DNA of 12,449 nt. It comes from CAZFHZ01 sp964519015. Lineage in GTDB: Bacteria > Blakebacterota > Blakebacteria > Blakebacterales > CAYUVJ01. Position 1 is the stretch's first letter; each line of letters starts with the position of its first letter. The stretch is from assembly GCA_964519015.1 (NCBI GenBank), contig CAZFHZ010000096.1, forward strand, positions 1 through 12,449, in the 5' to 3' direction. The position numbers and the translations under genes are program-made. This document shows, one piece after another, positions 1 to 6,697 of the stretch. The notes under the pieces were generated by a model. The model saw only the letters and a program-made list of their open reading frames with translations. It ran no database searches and had not been told where the DNA came from.

Positions 1-743
1 ATGGCGTCGGGGAGCCAGATGTGCAGCGGGAACTGGGCCGACTTACCGATCGCCCCCAGGAAGAGGAGGATGCCCGCGGTGGTCAGGGCGCCACCCCCCA
101 GGTGTCCGGCCGCGATTCCCAGCCGGATCTGCTCCAGGTCGAAGGTGCCCAGGGCGGTCAGCACGATCCCGATGCCGACCAGAAGACCGGCGTCCCCCAC
201 CCGGTTGACGATGAAGGCCTTCTTGGCGGCGTTCGAAGCGGAGTCCTTCTCGAACCAGAAGCCGATCAGGAAGTAGGAGGAGGCCCCCACCAGCTCCCAG
301 AAGATGAACAGGGTCACCAGGTTATCGGAGAGGACGATCCCGGCGATCGAGAAGGTGAACATGCTCATGTAAGCGAAGAAGCGGCTGTAGCGCTCATCAC
401 CGTGCATGTAGCCGATGCTGTAGACGTGGATCAGGAAGGTGACGAAGAGCACGGCCGTGAGCATGATCGCCATCAGGTTGTTGGCCAGTACTCCGACGGT
501 CAGATGGAAGTCGCCGACCACGAACCAGACCACCTGCGTCGGGCCCTCCGACCAGACCCAACCCGGATCGTATGCCCCGATCGCCTTGAAGAAGATGGGG
601 AGGCTGAGCAGGAACGAGCCGAAGACGGCCAGCACCGCGAGCCAGTCCCCCTGCCTGGGCAGACGCCGGCCGACCAGGAGGTTTATCCAGAAGGCCAGGA
701 AGGGCAGCAGCAGGATCAGCAGGGCATTCGTGAGCAGGTTCAC
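1..743 (-). CDS. nuoL: NADH-quinone oxidoreductase subunit L (proton-pumping antiporter-like subunit), 3' part outside the window
   Basis: Membrane antiporter-like subunit at the distal end of the complex I arm, coupling quinone reduction to ion translocation. The first 247 residues are present and the frame is open off the left edge. Visible family signatures are YSIGYMHGDERYSRFFAYMS (residues 108-127), FIFWELVGASSYFLIGFWF around the conserved membrane Glu150, KKAFIVNRVGD (174-184), and GAIGKSAQFPLHIWLPDA (230-247) with the conserved Lys234. Several hydrophobic helices are evident. The start is GTG; AGGA lies 4 nt and AAGGA 9 nt upstream, and no better start fits between here and the nuoK stop 6 nt upstream. 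It is last of nine consecutive nuo genes in the window, and nuoM and nuoN are expected beyond position 1. The identification is secure; only the 3' end is unseen. Confidence 0.96.
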   Translation of the reverse strand, partial: MNLLTNALLILLLPFLAFWINLLVGRRLPRQGDWLAVLAVFGSFLLSLPIFFKAIGAYDPGWVWSEGPTQVVWFVVGDFHLTVGVLANNLMAIMLTAVLFVTFLIHVYSIGYMHGDERYSRFFAYMSMFTFSIAGIVLSDNLVTLFIFWELVGASSYFLIGFWFEKDSASNAAKKAFIVNRVGDAGLLVGIGIVLTALGTFDLEQIRLGIAAGHLGGGALTTAGILLFLGAIGKSAQFPLHIWLPDA

Positions 744-749
744 CCTGTC

Positions 750-1055
750 CTATCCTTTCATGAGGTCGGCTTCGTCCACGTCGACGGAGCCCAGCAGCTT
801 GTAGTAGTTCAGGATGATAGAGAGCGCCACGGCCGCCTCGGCCACCGCCACCACGATCACGAACAGGGAGGCCACCTCACCGGCCGGGCCGGTGGGGGCG
901 AAGCGGGAATAGGCCACAAAGTTAAGGGCGGAGGCGTTCAGGATGAGTTCCACCCCCATGAGGATGGCCAGCGCGTTGCGCCGGACCATCACGGCCGCCA
1001 GCCCCAGGGCGAAGAGGAGGGTGGCGACGACGACGTAGTGCACCAGGCCGATCAT
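750..1055 (-). CDS. nuoK: NADH-quinone oxidoreductase subunit K
   Basis: Small three-helix membrane subunit of complex I, 101 residues, the usual family length. The two conserved membrane glutamates of the proton pathway are visible: Glu36 in ILMGVELILNASALN and Glu73 in VAEAAVALSIIL. The ATG start overlaps the nuoJ stop in an ATGA arrangement, implying translational coupling. The same frame stays open upstream into nuoJ, but that extension is arginine/proline-rich and unlike NuoK, so the internal ATG is chosen. The C-terminal tail is short and acidic. nuoL begins 6 nt downstream. Confidence 0.97.
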   Translation of the reverse strand: MIGLVHYVVVATLLFALGLAAVMVRRNALAILMGVELILNASALNFVAYSRFAPTGPAGEVASLFVIVVAVAEAAVALSIILNYYKLLGSVDVDEADLMKG

Positions 1056-1546
1056 GACTTCCTCCGGGCCATGTAGCTCGCTCCCAGCAGGGCGATCAGC
1101 AGCAGGACCGAGACCACCTCGAAGGGGAGGATGTACTCGTTCATGAAGAGGTGCCCGATCCCCCACGGTCCCGGCCCCTGCAAATCGGCGACACGGTCGG
1201 TGAAGGGACCGGCGCCAAGGGCAACCACGAGCAGAAGAGTGGTGATCGTGGCGGTCAGCAGGGCGAGCACCTTCTGTGTCCCCGTCATACTGATCCGGGC
1301 GAACTCGATGTCACGGGTCAGCACGATGGCGAAGAGGATCAGCACCAGGATCCCACCGATGTAGAGCAGCAGCTGGGCACCGGCCAGGAAGGCGGCCCCC
1401 AGCAATCCATAGAGGATGGCCACCCCGCCGAAGGCGGCCAGCAGCGCGAAGGCGGCGTTGATGAGCTTGCGCGCCAGCACCACGGCCAGCGCGGCCCCGA
1501 CCGTCAGGACGGCCGCCGAATAGAAGATCACCGCTTCCCAGTTCAA
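1052..1546 (-). CDS. nuoJ: NADH-quinone oxidoreductase subunit J
   Basis: Membrane subunit of complex I at the base of the quinone-coupling region, 164 residues with about five hydrophobic helices. Family segments are AQLLLYIGGILVLILFAIVL (57-76), corresponding to the third-helix region that carries a pi-bulge in solved structures, and LPFEVVSVLLLIALLGA (140-156) near the C-terminus. The start is taken as TTG: GGAGG lies 9 nt upstream, the NWEAVIFYSAAV beginning is typical, and the only later in-frame alternative near the N-terminus is a GTG five codons in. Reading further upstream gives arginine/proline-rich sequence that is the shadow of the nuoI tail. The stop overlaps the nuoK start by 4 nt. 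Confidence 0.93.
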   Translation of the reverse strand: MNWEAVIFYSAAVLTVGAALAVVLARKLINAAFALLAAFGGVAILYGLLGAAFLAGAQLLLYIGGILVLILFAIVLTRDIEFARISMTGTQKVLALLTATITTLLLVVALGAGPFTDRVADLQGPGPWGIGHLFMNEYILPFEVVSVLLLIALLGASYMARRKS

Positions 1547-1550
1547 GGCC

Positions 1551-2297
1551 TCACGCCTCCTTCCCCGGCTCGGAGGATCCGCCCCCTGTATCCGCCTTGG
1601 GCTCCGCCGCCGGCGGTGGCGGGGCCGAGCCGGTGGGCGCCTTGGCCGTGGGGGCATTAGCCGGCGCAGCCGTCCCGGCCGCCCCGGCCGCCCCAGTGGA
1701 GGCATTGGCCGGTGCGGCCGTCCCGGCCGCCCCGGCCGAGGCCGCCTTCTCGGTGGCCTTGCGCGCCTTCTCCTCGGCCTGGCGCTTCTTGTCCTCATCG
1801 ACCAGCCGCCCCGCCTCGGCCGTTTCCTCCGGGCTCATCCGAGCGAACTGGTAGACATGGTCGGTGACTTCGTAGGAGGAGTACTCGTAGTTGGGTGTCA
1901 TGGTGATGCACTCGGTCGGGCAGGGATCGGTGCAGAGGCCGCAGTAGCAGCACTTGGCCATGTCGATGGTGAAGGAGGGGAGCCAGAAGTTGATCGGATT
2001 GCCCGAGGAGGCCTTCCCCAGGTCGACCTCCTTGGGGGCCTTCACGGTGTCGATCTTGATGCACTCCACCGGGCAGGCCCGTTCGCACTGCAGGCAGCCG
2101 ATGCAATCCTCGATGATCACGTGCAGGCGATGCCGGGTGCGGTCGGGTAGCTCCGCCTTCTGCCGCGGGTACTGGATCGTGAAGGTCGGTGTGAAGAGAT
2201 GCCGGGTCGCGGCGGCGAAAGCCGAGGCGGTGGTCCCCACTCCCCGGGCGATGTTCCGGAAGTACCTCCGGACCGGCTGCGCGGTCGTAGTGGGCAT
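1551..2297 (-). CDS. nuoI: NADH-quinone oxidoreductase subunit I (two 4Fe-4S clusters) with long Ala/Pro-rich C-terminal extension
   Basis: Ferredoxin-like subunit of the peripheral arm carrying clusters N6a and N6b, which pass electrons towards NuoB. Two CxxCxxCxxxCP motifs are intact: C65-C68-C71-C75 and C116-C119-C122-C126. The domain ends near residue 155 (VTDHVYQFARMSPEE). The protein is 248 residues, whereas NuoI is usually about 140-180. The excess is a tail of about 85 residues: a charged Lys/Glu/Arg stretch (about 163-185, probably helical) followed by Ala/Gly/Pro-rich low-complexity sequence containing a 16-residue unit twice. ATG start overlaps the nuoH stop by one nucleotide (TGATG). 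The core identity is certain; the role of the tail is unknown. Confidence 0.96.
   Translation of the reverse strand: MPTTTAQPVRRYFRNIARGVGTTASAFAAATRHLFTPTFTIQYPRQKAELPDRTRHRLHVIIEDCIGCLQCERACPVECIKIDTVKAPKEVDLGKASSGNPINFWLPSFTIDMAKCCYCGLCTDPCPTECITMTPNYEYSSYEVTDHVYQFARMSPEETAEAGRLVDEDKKRQAEEKARKATEKAASAGAAGTAAPANASTGAAGAAGTAAPANAPTAKAPTGSAPPPPAAEPKADTGGGSSEPGKEA
1654..1737 (-). repeat. Imperfect 48-bp tandem duplication inside the nuoI tail
   Basis: Two copies of a 36-bp GC-rich segment begin at 1654 and 1702, a period of 48 nt. They differ at a few third positions. The period is exactly 16 codons, so the encoded repeat is AGAAGTAAPANASTGA followed by AGAAGTAAPANAPTAK. The in-frame period and the third-position differences suggest an older duplication held under protein-level constraint, or recurrent slippage. 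It is confined to the low-complexity tail of NuoI. Confidence 0.85.
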
Positions 2298-3430
2298 CAG
2301 GACTCCTTCACCGGGACGGGCCGCCGATCCTCGCGACCGAGCAGCGCCACCGCACCGACCAGGAGCACGAAGAGGACGACACCCGTGATGATCCGGGCGG
2401 GACCGTCGATCAGGGCGAGCAGGCTGGCGCCGAAGAGACAGACCAGCGCCAGCGGGATCAGGTACTTCCAGCAGAGGGCCATGAGCTGGTCGACCCGCAG
2501 TCGGGGGAGCGACCAGCGGACGGCGATGATGGTCACACCCAGCAGTAACATCTTCAGCGCCGTCCAGACCAAGCCGGGGATGAAGTCGAGGAAGGGGAAG
2601 GGAGCGTACCAGCCGCCCAGGTAGACGACCGTGATGACCAGGCCGGCCACGAAGATGTTCCCGTACTCGGCCAGGAAGAACATGGCGAAGCGGATGCCGC
2701 TGTACTCGGTGTGGAATCCGGCCACCAGTTCCGATTCCGACTCCGGCATGTCGAAGGGGAGCCGGTTCCCTTCGGCGATGGCGCCGGCCGCGAAGATCGC
2801 GGCGCCGAAAAAGTTGAAGGGGAATCCTTTGAAGATCGTCCACTGGAGGAGGCCGCCCGCCTGCGAGTTCACGATGTCCACCGTGGAGAGCGACTGGGCG
2901 TAGACCAGGGCGGCCAGGGCGGCGATACCGACCGGGATCTCGTAGGAGACGATCTGGGCCGCTCCCCGCATCGCTCCCAGCAGCGACCACTTGTTGGCGC
3001 TCCCCCACCCCGCCATCAGGATCCCGATGACCCCCAAGCTCGAGATGGCCAGGAAGTAGAAGATGCCGATGTTCAGGTCGGCCGGCACCACACCGATGAC
3101 GGCGCCGTCACGCTCGATCCCCCACCAGGGGATCACGGCCATGGCCGAGATGGCCCCGGCGGTGGCCAGGGCCGGCGCGACCATGTGGAGCCGCGGGTTG
3201 GCCCGGGCCGGGACGATGTCCTCCTTCTGGAGGAGCTTGAGCGCGTCGGCCACCGGCTGCAGGATGCCGTGCCAGCGTCCGACCTCCATCGGACCGAGCC
3301 GATCCTGCATGAAGCCGGAGATCTTGCGCTCCAGCAAGGTGTTGACCAGGGCGGCCACTACGAAGAAGAGGATGACGATGACCGCCCAGATGACCATGTC
3401 GACCAGCGGCCAGGGTGTGATCAGGGTCAT
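2297..3430 (-). CDS. nuoH: NADH-quinone oxidoreductase subunit H
   Basis: Membrane subunit that joins the two arms of complex I and forms part of the quinone chamber; 377 residues, multi-spanning. Conserved segments are LLERKISGFMQDRLGPMEVG (32-51), LKLLQKEDIVPA (64-75), GWGSANKWSLLGAMRGAAQ (141-159), VSYEIPVG (161-168), the loop EGNRLPFDMPESESELVAGF (220-239) and HTEYSGIRF (240-248), and RWSLPRLRVDQLMALCWKYL (305-324). The family typically runs about 320-350 residues, so the last hydrophobic segment and polar tail (about 340-377) are slightly long. ATG start overlaps the nuoD stop by 4 nt (ATGA), indicating translational coupling. Confidence 0.97.
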   Translation of the reverse strand: MTLITPWPLVDMVIWAVIVILFFVVAALVNTLLERKISGFMQDRLGPMEVGRWHGILQPVADALKLLQKEDIVPARANPRLHMVAPALATAGAISAMAVIPWWGIERDGAVIGVVPADLNIGIFYFLAISSLGVIGILMAGWGSANKWSLLGAMRGAAQIVSYEIPVGIAALAALVYAQSLSTVDIVNSQAGGLLQWTIFKGFPFNFFGAAIFAAGAIAEGNRLPFDMPESESELVAGFHTEYSGIRFAMFFLAEYGNIFVAGLVITVVYLGGWYAPFPFLDFIPGLVWTALKMLLLGVTIIAVRWSLPRLRVDQLMALCWKYLIPLALVCLFGASLLALIDGPARIITGVVLFVLLVGAVALLGREDRRPVPVKES

Positions 3431-4599
3431 CGGTCCACCTCTCCCAGCACGATGTCGATGCTGCCCAGGATCAGGATCAGGTCGGCGATCATCGCTCCGC
3501 GGGCCAGATCACCGATCACGCTCAGATTGCAGTAGGAACCGGAGCGGGCGCGCACCCGGTAGGGGGTCGGCGAGCCGTCGGAGACGACGTAGAAGGCCAG
3601 CTCACCCCGCGGCGCCTCGGTCCGCATGTAGACCTCCCCCTTCGGGGGGCGGACCAGACGCGGCACGTCCGCCCGCACATCCCCTTCCGGCAGCCCGTCC
3701 CGGATGATCTGCCGGATGATGCGCGCCGACTGCTTCATCTCCTCGTAGCGCACCCAGTAGCGGTCCCAGCAGTCACCGACCGTGCCGACCGCGCCGCGGC
3801 CGACCGGGACCGTGAACTCGTAGTTCTCGTAGCCGCCGTACGGCTCGTCCCGGCGCAGGTCCCAGTCCACCCCTGAGCCGCGCAGCATCGGACCGCTGCA
3901 GCCATACTCAAGAGCGACCGCGGCGGGAAGCACACCGACATTGGCGGTGCGCTCGATGAAGATGTGGTTGTCGGTCATCAGCCGGTCGTAGTCCGGCCAC
4001 CGGGTGTCGAGGTAGTCGAGGAAGGAGGAGACCTTCTCGAGGAATCCCGGGGGGACATCGTGGGAGAGCCCACCGACCCACATGTAGTTGTAGAGCAGGC
4101 GCCCGCCACAGGTCATCTCGAAGAGGTCGAGGATCATCTCCCGGTCGCGGAAGTACCACATGAAGGGGGTGAAGGAGCCGGCGTCGTTGCTGAAGGTGCA
4201 GACGGCCACCATGTGGCTGGCGATACGCTGCAGCTCGGCGAAGAGGATCCGCAGCTTCATCACCCGCTCGCCCGGTTGGAGGCCGAGCAGCTTCTCGACC
4301 GTCAGCACCCAGCCCAAGTCCATGCTCATCGCGGCCAGGTAATCCAGCCGATCGGTATAGGGGACCACCTGCTGGTAGTTCTCGTTCTCGGCGTGTTTCT
4401 CGAAGTTCCGATGGAGGTAGCCGAGGTAGGGGACGACCTGGTGCACGATCTCCCCGTCGGTCACGATCTCGAGCCGGAGCACTCCGTGGGTGGAGGGGTG
4501 CTGAGGACCCATGTTGACCGTCAGCTCCTCGGCCAGGAACTCCTGGCCCGGGTCCTCGAGGCGGCCGAGGTAGAAGTCCTTGTGGATGGTCTCTGCCAC
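3427..4599 (-). CDS. nuoD: NADH-quinone oxidoreductase subunit D (49-kDa type)
   Basis: Core peripheral-arm subunit lining the quinone pocket together with NuoB and NuoH; 390 residues, standard length. The quinone-binding loop VNMGPQHPSTHG (28-39) holds His34 and His38, and PYTDRLDYLAAMS (80-92) holds Tyr87. His38 and Tyr87 match the numbering of the headgroup-contacting residues in Thermus Nqo4. Further family signatures are RILFAELQRIASHM (117-130), SGVDWDLRRDEPY (residues ~262-274) and RTEAPRGELAFYVVSDG. It is a separate protein, not an NuoCD fusion. The start is GTG, 2 nt after the nuoC stop, with GGAGG spaced 7 nt upstream inside the end of nuoC. Confidence 0.97.
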   Translation of the reverse strand: MAETIHKDFYLGRLEDPGQEFLAEELTVNMGPQHPSTHGVLRLEIVTDGEIVHQVVPYLGYLHRNFEKHAENENYQQVVPYTDRLDYLAAMSMDLGWVLTVEKLLGLQPGERVMKLRILFAELQRIASHMVAVCTFSNDAGSFTPFMWYFRDREMILDLFEMTCGGRLLYNYMWVGGLSHDVPPGFLEKVSSFLDYLDTRWPDYDRLMTDNHIFIERTANVGVLPAAVALEYGCSGPMLRGSGVDWDLRRDEPYGGYENYEFTVPVGRGAVGTVGDCWDRYWVRYEEMKQSARIIRQIIRDGLPEGDVRADVPRLVRPPKGEVYMRTEAPRGELAFYVVSDGSPTPYRVRARSGSYCNLSVIGDLARGAMIADLILILGSIDIVLGEVDR

Positions 4600-4601
4600 G
4601 G

Positions 4602-5192
4602 TCAGGCCTCCCCCCCCGGCCCGGCCCCTTCGGCGGGCCCTTCATAGAGCAAGCTCCCCGGCATCCGGTAGACGTCGGGGATCCCGTGGTACTCGAGTGG
4701 GTAGACGTAATCCTTGCGCAGCGGGTGCCCGTCCCAGTCGTCGGGGAGCAGGATGCGGCGGTGGTCGGGATGCCCCCGGAAGCGCACGCCGATCAGGTCG
4801 AAGGTCTCCCGCTCGTGCCAGTCGGCGGCCCGCCAGATGAGGGCCGCGCTGTCCAGCTCTGGCAGGGCGTCCACGCTCCCCCGCGGGAGCGGGATGCGCA
4901 CATGCAGCCACTCGGCCCGGTTGCGGGAGTAGAGCGTATAGACGACCTCGACGATCCCCGCCTCCGGGCCGCGGTCGATGCCGGTCACCAGATGGCAGGT
5001 CTCGAAGTTCAGCTCCTCCTTGAGCCAGCGGGCCGTCTCGAGCCAGGCTCCGGCCTCCAGCCGGACCGTTGGGTCGAGCATCTCCTCCTCGACCGCGCAG
5101 CGCTCGCCCAGGCGGGCGGCCAATGCCCGGGCGGCGGTGTCGGGTTCGGAGACCCAGGGGGCGGGGGCGCGTTCCGCTTTCTTCTCGCTCAT
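4602..5192 (-). CDS. nuoC: NADH-quinone oxidoreductase subunit C (30-kDa type)
   Basis: Peripheral-arm subunit that packs on NuoD; 196 residues with no cofactor expected. The family signature runs through ADWHERETFDLIGVRFRGHP (123-142), RRILLPDDW (145-153) and GHPLRKDYVYP (155-165). The N-terminal 15 residues (MSEKKAERAPAPW) and the final Gly-rich residues look unstructured. The ATG start is 3 nt downstream of the nuoB stop. The last codons include a run of eight G on the coding strand, which also forms part of the nuoD ribosome-binding site, so slippage in it would alter only the last few residues of NuoC. Confidence 0.96.
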   Translation of the reverse strand: MSEKKAERAPAPWVSEPDTAARALAARLGERCAVEEEMLDPTVRLEAGAWLETARWLKEELNFETCHLVTGIDRGPEAGIVEVVYTLYSRNRAEWLHVRIPLPRGSVDALPELDSAALIWRAADWHERETFDLIGVRFRGHPDHRRILLPDDWDGHPLRKDYVYPLEYHGIPDVYRMPGSLLYEGPAEGAGPGGEA

Positions 5193-5195
5193 CCC

Positions 5196-5990
5196 TCAGT
5201 CTTCCTTGTTGGCCAGCATCGCCAGGGCGTCGCTGTTCGGGTGCTTCGGCCCGCTTCGGTCCGGGTCGGAGGACCAGGCCTGCTCACGGGCGTGCATCAT
5301 CTCGGGTCCCGGCTGGCCAGTGGTCGGTTCCGGGGTCCAGAGGGAGCCGATCTTGTAACCAAGCACACGCTCCTGCTCGATCTTCTTCTTGAGCAGCAGG
5401 AAACCCTCAATCAGCGCCTCAGGACGGGGGGGACATCCCGGCACGTAGACGTCGACCGGTATGATCTTGTCGACCCCCTTGACCACATGGTAGCCGTGCT
5501 TCCAGTACGGACCGCCGCAGTTGGCGCAGGAGCCCATACTGATCACATAGCGGGGCTCGGGCATCTGCTCGTAGAGGCGCTTGATCCGCAGCCCCATCTT
5601 GTAGGTCACCGTGCCGGCCACGATCATCACGTCGCTCTGGCGCGGGGTGTTACGCATCGCCTCGTAGCCGTGTCTGGCGATATCGAAGCGGGTAGCCAGG
5701 GTCGCCATCATTTCTATAGCGCAGCAGGCCAGGCCGAAGCCCAGCGGCCAGATCGAACGGGCCCGCGCCCAGGAGAGCAGCCGGTCGACCGAGGTCAAGA
5801 CCACCGACTCGCTGAGTGTGCGGACCAGCGAAGGCATGCCCGGGGTGGCCTCTGCTCCGGGCAGATCGTAGGAGCGGCGGTCCACCACGAGACGGGCGGC
5901 GTCGGTGGCCGGATGCTCACCGATCGCCTTGACGTCCTTGACCTCGATGAAGCCGGTCTCGACGTTACGGGGCGGGGAGGCTTCAGCCAT
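5196..5990 (-). CDS. nuoB: NADH-quinone oxidoreductase subunit B (cluster N2) with N- and C-terminal extensions
   Basis: Holds the terminal 4Fe-4S cluster N2 that reduces quinone. The four expected ligands are present: adjacent Cys89-Cys90 in FGLACCAIEMMA, Cys155 in MGSCANCGG and Cys186 in YVPGCPPRPEAL. Another Cys158 lies in the same loop. The core spans about residues 55-215. The protein is 264 residues, longer than many NuoB: about 50 residues precede the core and about 45 follow it, the tail being polar (PTTGQPGPEMMHAREQAW and on). ATG is 6 nt after the nuoA stop, with a weak GGAG about 11 nt upstream. The 2-residue longer loop between Cys155 and Cys186 than in Thermus Nqo6 is seen in other lineages from memory. 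Confidence 0.96.
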   Translation of the reverse strand: MAEASPPRNVETGFIEVKDVKAIGEHPATDAARLVVDRRSYDLPGAEATPGMPSLVRTLSESVVLTSVDRLLSWARARSIWPLGFGLACCAIEMMATLATRFDIARHGYEAMRNTPRQSDVMIVAGTVTYKMGLRIKRLYEQMPEPRYVISMGSCANCGGPYWKHGYHVVKGVDKIIPVDVYVPGCPPRPEALIEGFLLLKKKIEQERVLGYKIGSLWTPEPTTGQPGPEMMHAREQAWSSDPDRSGPKHPNSDALAMLANKED

Positions 5991-5996
5991 GCGGGA

Positions 5997-6467
5997 TCAC
6001 GCTCCTGGAGTGGTGGCTTGGGATGGAGTGGTGTGGTGCTTGAAGTGCGCCTGGGGGGGCAGGGCCACGTCCGCGGTGGTGAAGGCAGGGCGGGGCTTCA
6101 CCCAGTCGAGATCCCCCTTGGCCCAGGCATAGACCAGGCCGAGGAAGAGGATCCCGATGAAGACGGCCATCTTGAGGAAGGTCATAAAGCCGCGGCCGTC
6201 GCCGATCTCCTGCAGGTAGACGATCGCCCAGGGGAACATGAAGAGGATCTCAGCCTCGAAGATGATGAAGGCCAGCGCGACGCTGTAGAATCGGAAATTA
6301 TAGCGGATCCGCGCTTCCCCTTTCGGCTCTTCGCCGCACTCGTAGGTGGCGAGTTTCTCCGGGTTGGGATTGCGGGGTTGGACGAGCCGGGCGAAGAGGA
6401 TACTGATGAAGGTCAGCCCCGCCCCGGCCAGCAGAAAGACCAGGATCGTCGCGTAGGTCGTTCTCAT
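5997..6467 (-). CDS. nuoA: NADH-quinone oxidoreductase subunit A
   Basis: Small three-helix membrane subunit next to the quinone chamber, and first gene of the operon. Signatures are TYECGEEPKGEARIRYNFRF (41-60), with the conserved Cys loop at YECG 42-45, FYSVALAFIIFEAEILFMFPW (60-80) around the family acidic residues, and LVYAWAKGDLDWV (111-123). The usual family length is about 120-130 residues; here it is 156. The additional C-terminal tail of about 30 residues is polar and histidine-containing (HFKHH). The ATG start has GGAG spaced 9 nt upstream. A promoter-like region and two palindromes lie upstream. Confidence 0.95.
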   Translation of the reverse strand: MRTTYATILVFLLAGAGLTFISILFARLVQPRNPNPEKLATYECGEEPKGEARIRYNFRFYSVALAFIIFEAEILFMFPWAIVYLQEIGDGRGFMTFLKMAVFIGILFLGLVYAWAKGDLDWVKPRPAFTTADVALPPQAHFKHHTTPSQATTPGA

Positions 6468-6515
6468 GATGTTGGGCTCCAGAAGGATACTTCGGACGTT
6501 CGCTGCTCCGGGCGA

Positions 6516-6529
6516 AAGCGCTCGCGCTT
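6516..6529. promoter_or_regulatory. Palindrome at the predicted nuo transcription start
   Basis: A perfect 14-bp inverted repeat with arms AAGCGC and GCGCTT around a 2-nt centre. It covers the position where transcription would start from the predicted nuoA promoter (about 6524). It could be an operator or a small 5' hairpin. No regulator is identified. Confidence 0.4.
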
Positions 6530-6530
6530 G

Positions 6531-6558
6531 AAGGTACGATTTCGGACTTTGGCGTCAA
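6531..6558 (-). promoter_or_regulatory. Candidate sigma-70-type promoter of the nuo operon
   Basis: On the minus strand TTGACG (5 of 6 to the -35 consensus) occupies 6558-6553. After a 16-nt spacer comes TACCTT (3 of 6 to the -10 consensus) at 6536-6531. Transcription would begin near 6524, giving a leader of about 57 nt before nuoA. The -10 is weak, so the call is tentative, but this is the best candidate in the 213-bp gap. Confidence 0.4.
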
Positions 6559-6563
6559 CTATT

Positions 6564-6581
6564 TTCCGGCGGTCGCCGGAA
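6564..6581. promoter_or_regulatory. Operator-like palindrome immediately upstream of the nuo -35
   Basis: A perfect 18-bp inverted repeat, arms TTCCGGCG and CGCCGGAA around a 2-nt centre, ends 6 bp upstream of the candidate -35. Its position suits an activator site. It could instead be a short hairpin ending upstream transcription, but no T-run follows in either direction. Confidence 0.4.
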
Positions 6582-6648
6582 GCCTGAGTAAGGCGGCAGT
6601 ACGGACCAGCTCGATCCACCAGGAATCCCCTTTCCAGCGCCGAAATGC

Positions 6649-6697
6649 TCCGGCTGGTTTTTCGGACGGAGCAGTCCGAATCAAACGACCAGCCGGA
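6649..6697 (-). terminator. Long hairpin at the 3' end of the SAM hydrolase gene (possible terminator without U-tract)
   Basis: Outer arms 6649-6658 and 6688-6697 match over 10 bp, and inner arms 6661-6667 and 6674-6680 match over 7 bp (TTCGGAC/GTCCGAA) around a 6-nt loop. An asymmetric internal loop separates the two stems. The structure overlaps the last five sense codons and the stop of the SAM hydrolase gene. No run of T follows in the direction of transcription, so it is not a canonical intrinsic terminator. It may block or protect the 3' end. Confidence 0.4.

Noticed and set aside
21..1076. Plus-strand open frame of about 350 codons opposite nuoL, nuoK and the nuoJ end
   Set aside because: Antisense shadow with Asp/Glu/Gln/His-rich composition produced by reversed GC-rich codons.
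1600..1760. CRISPR-like or mobile-element repeats in the GC-rich tract
   Set aside because: The repeat period is a whole number of codons within nuoI and there are only two units; no spacers, inverted ends or transposase are present anywhere in the window.
4686..6587. Long plus-strand open frame (over 600 codons) across nuoC, nuoB and nuoA
   Set aside because: It is antisense to three well-recognised genes; its His/Asp/Gly/Val-rich composition is the mirror of GC-rich codons and it matches no family.
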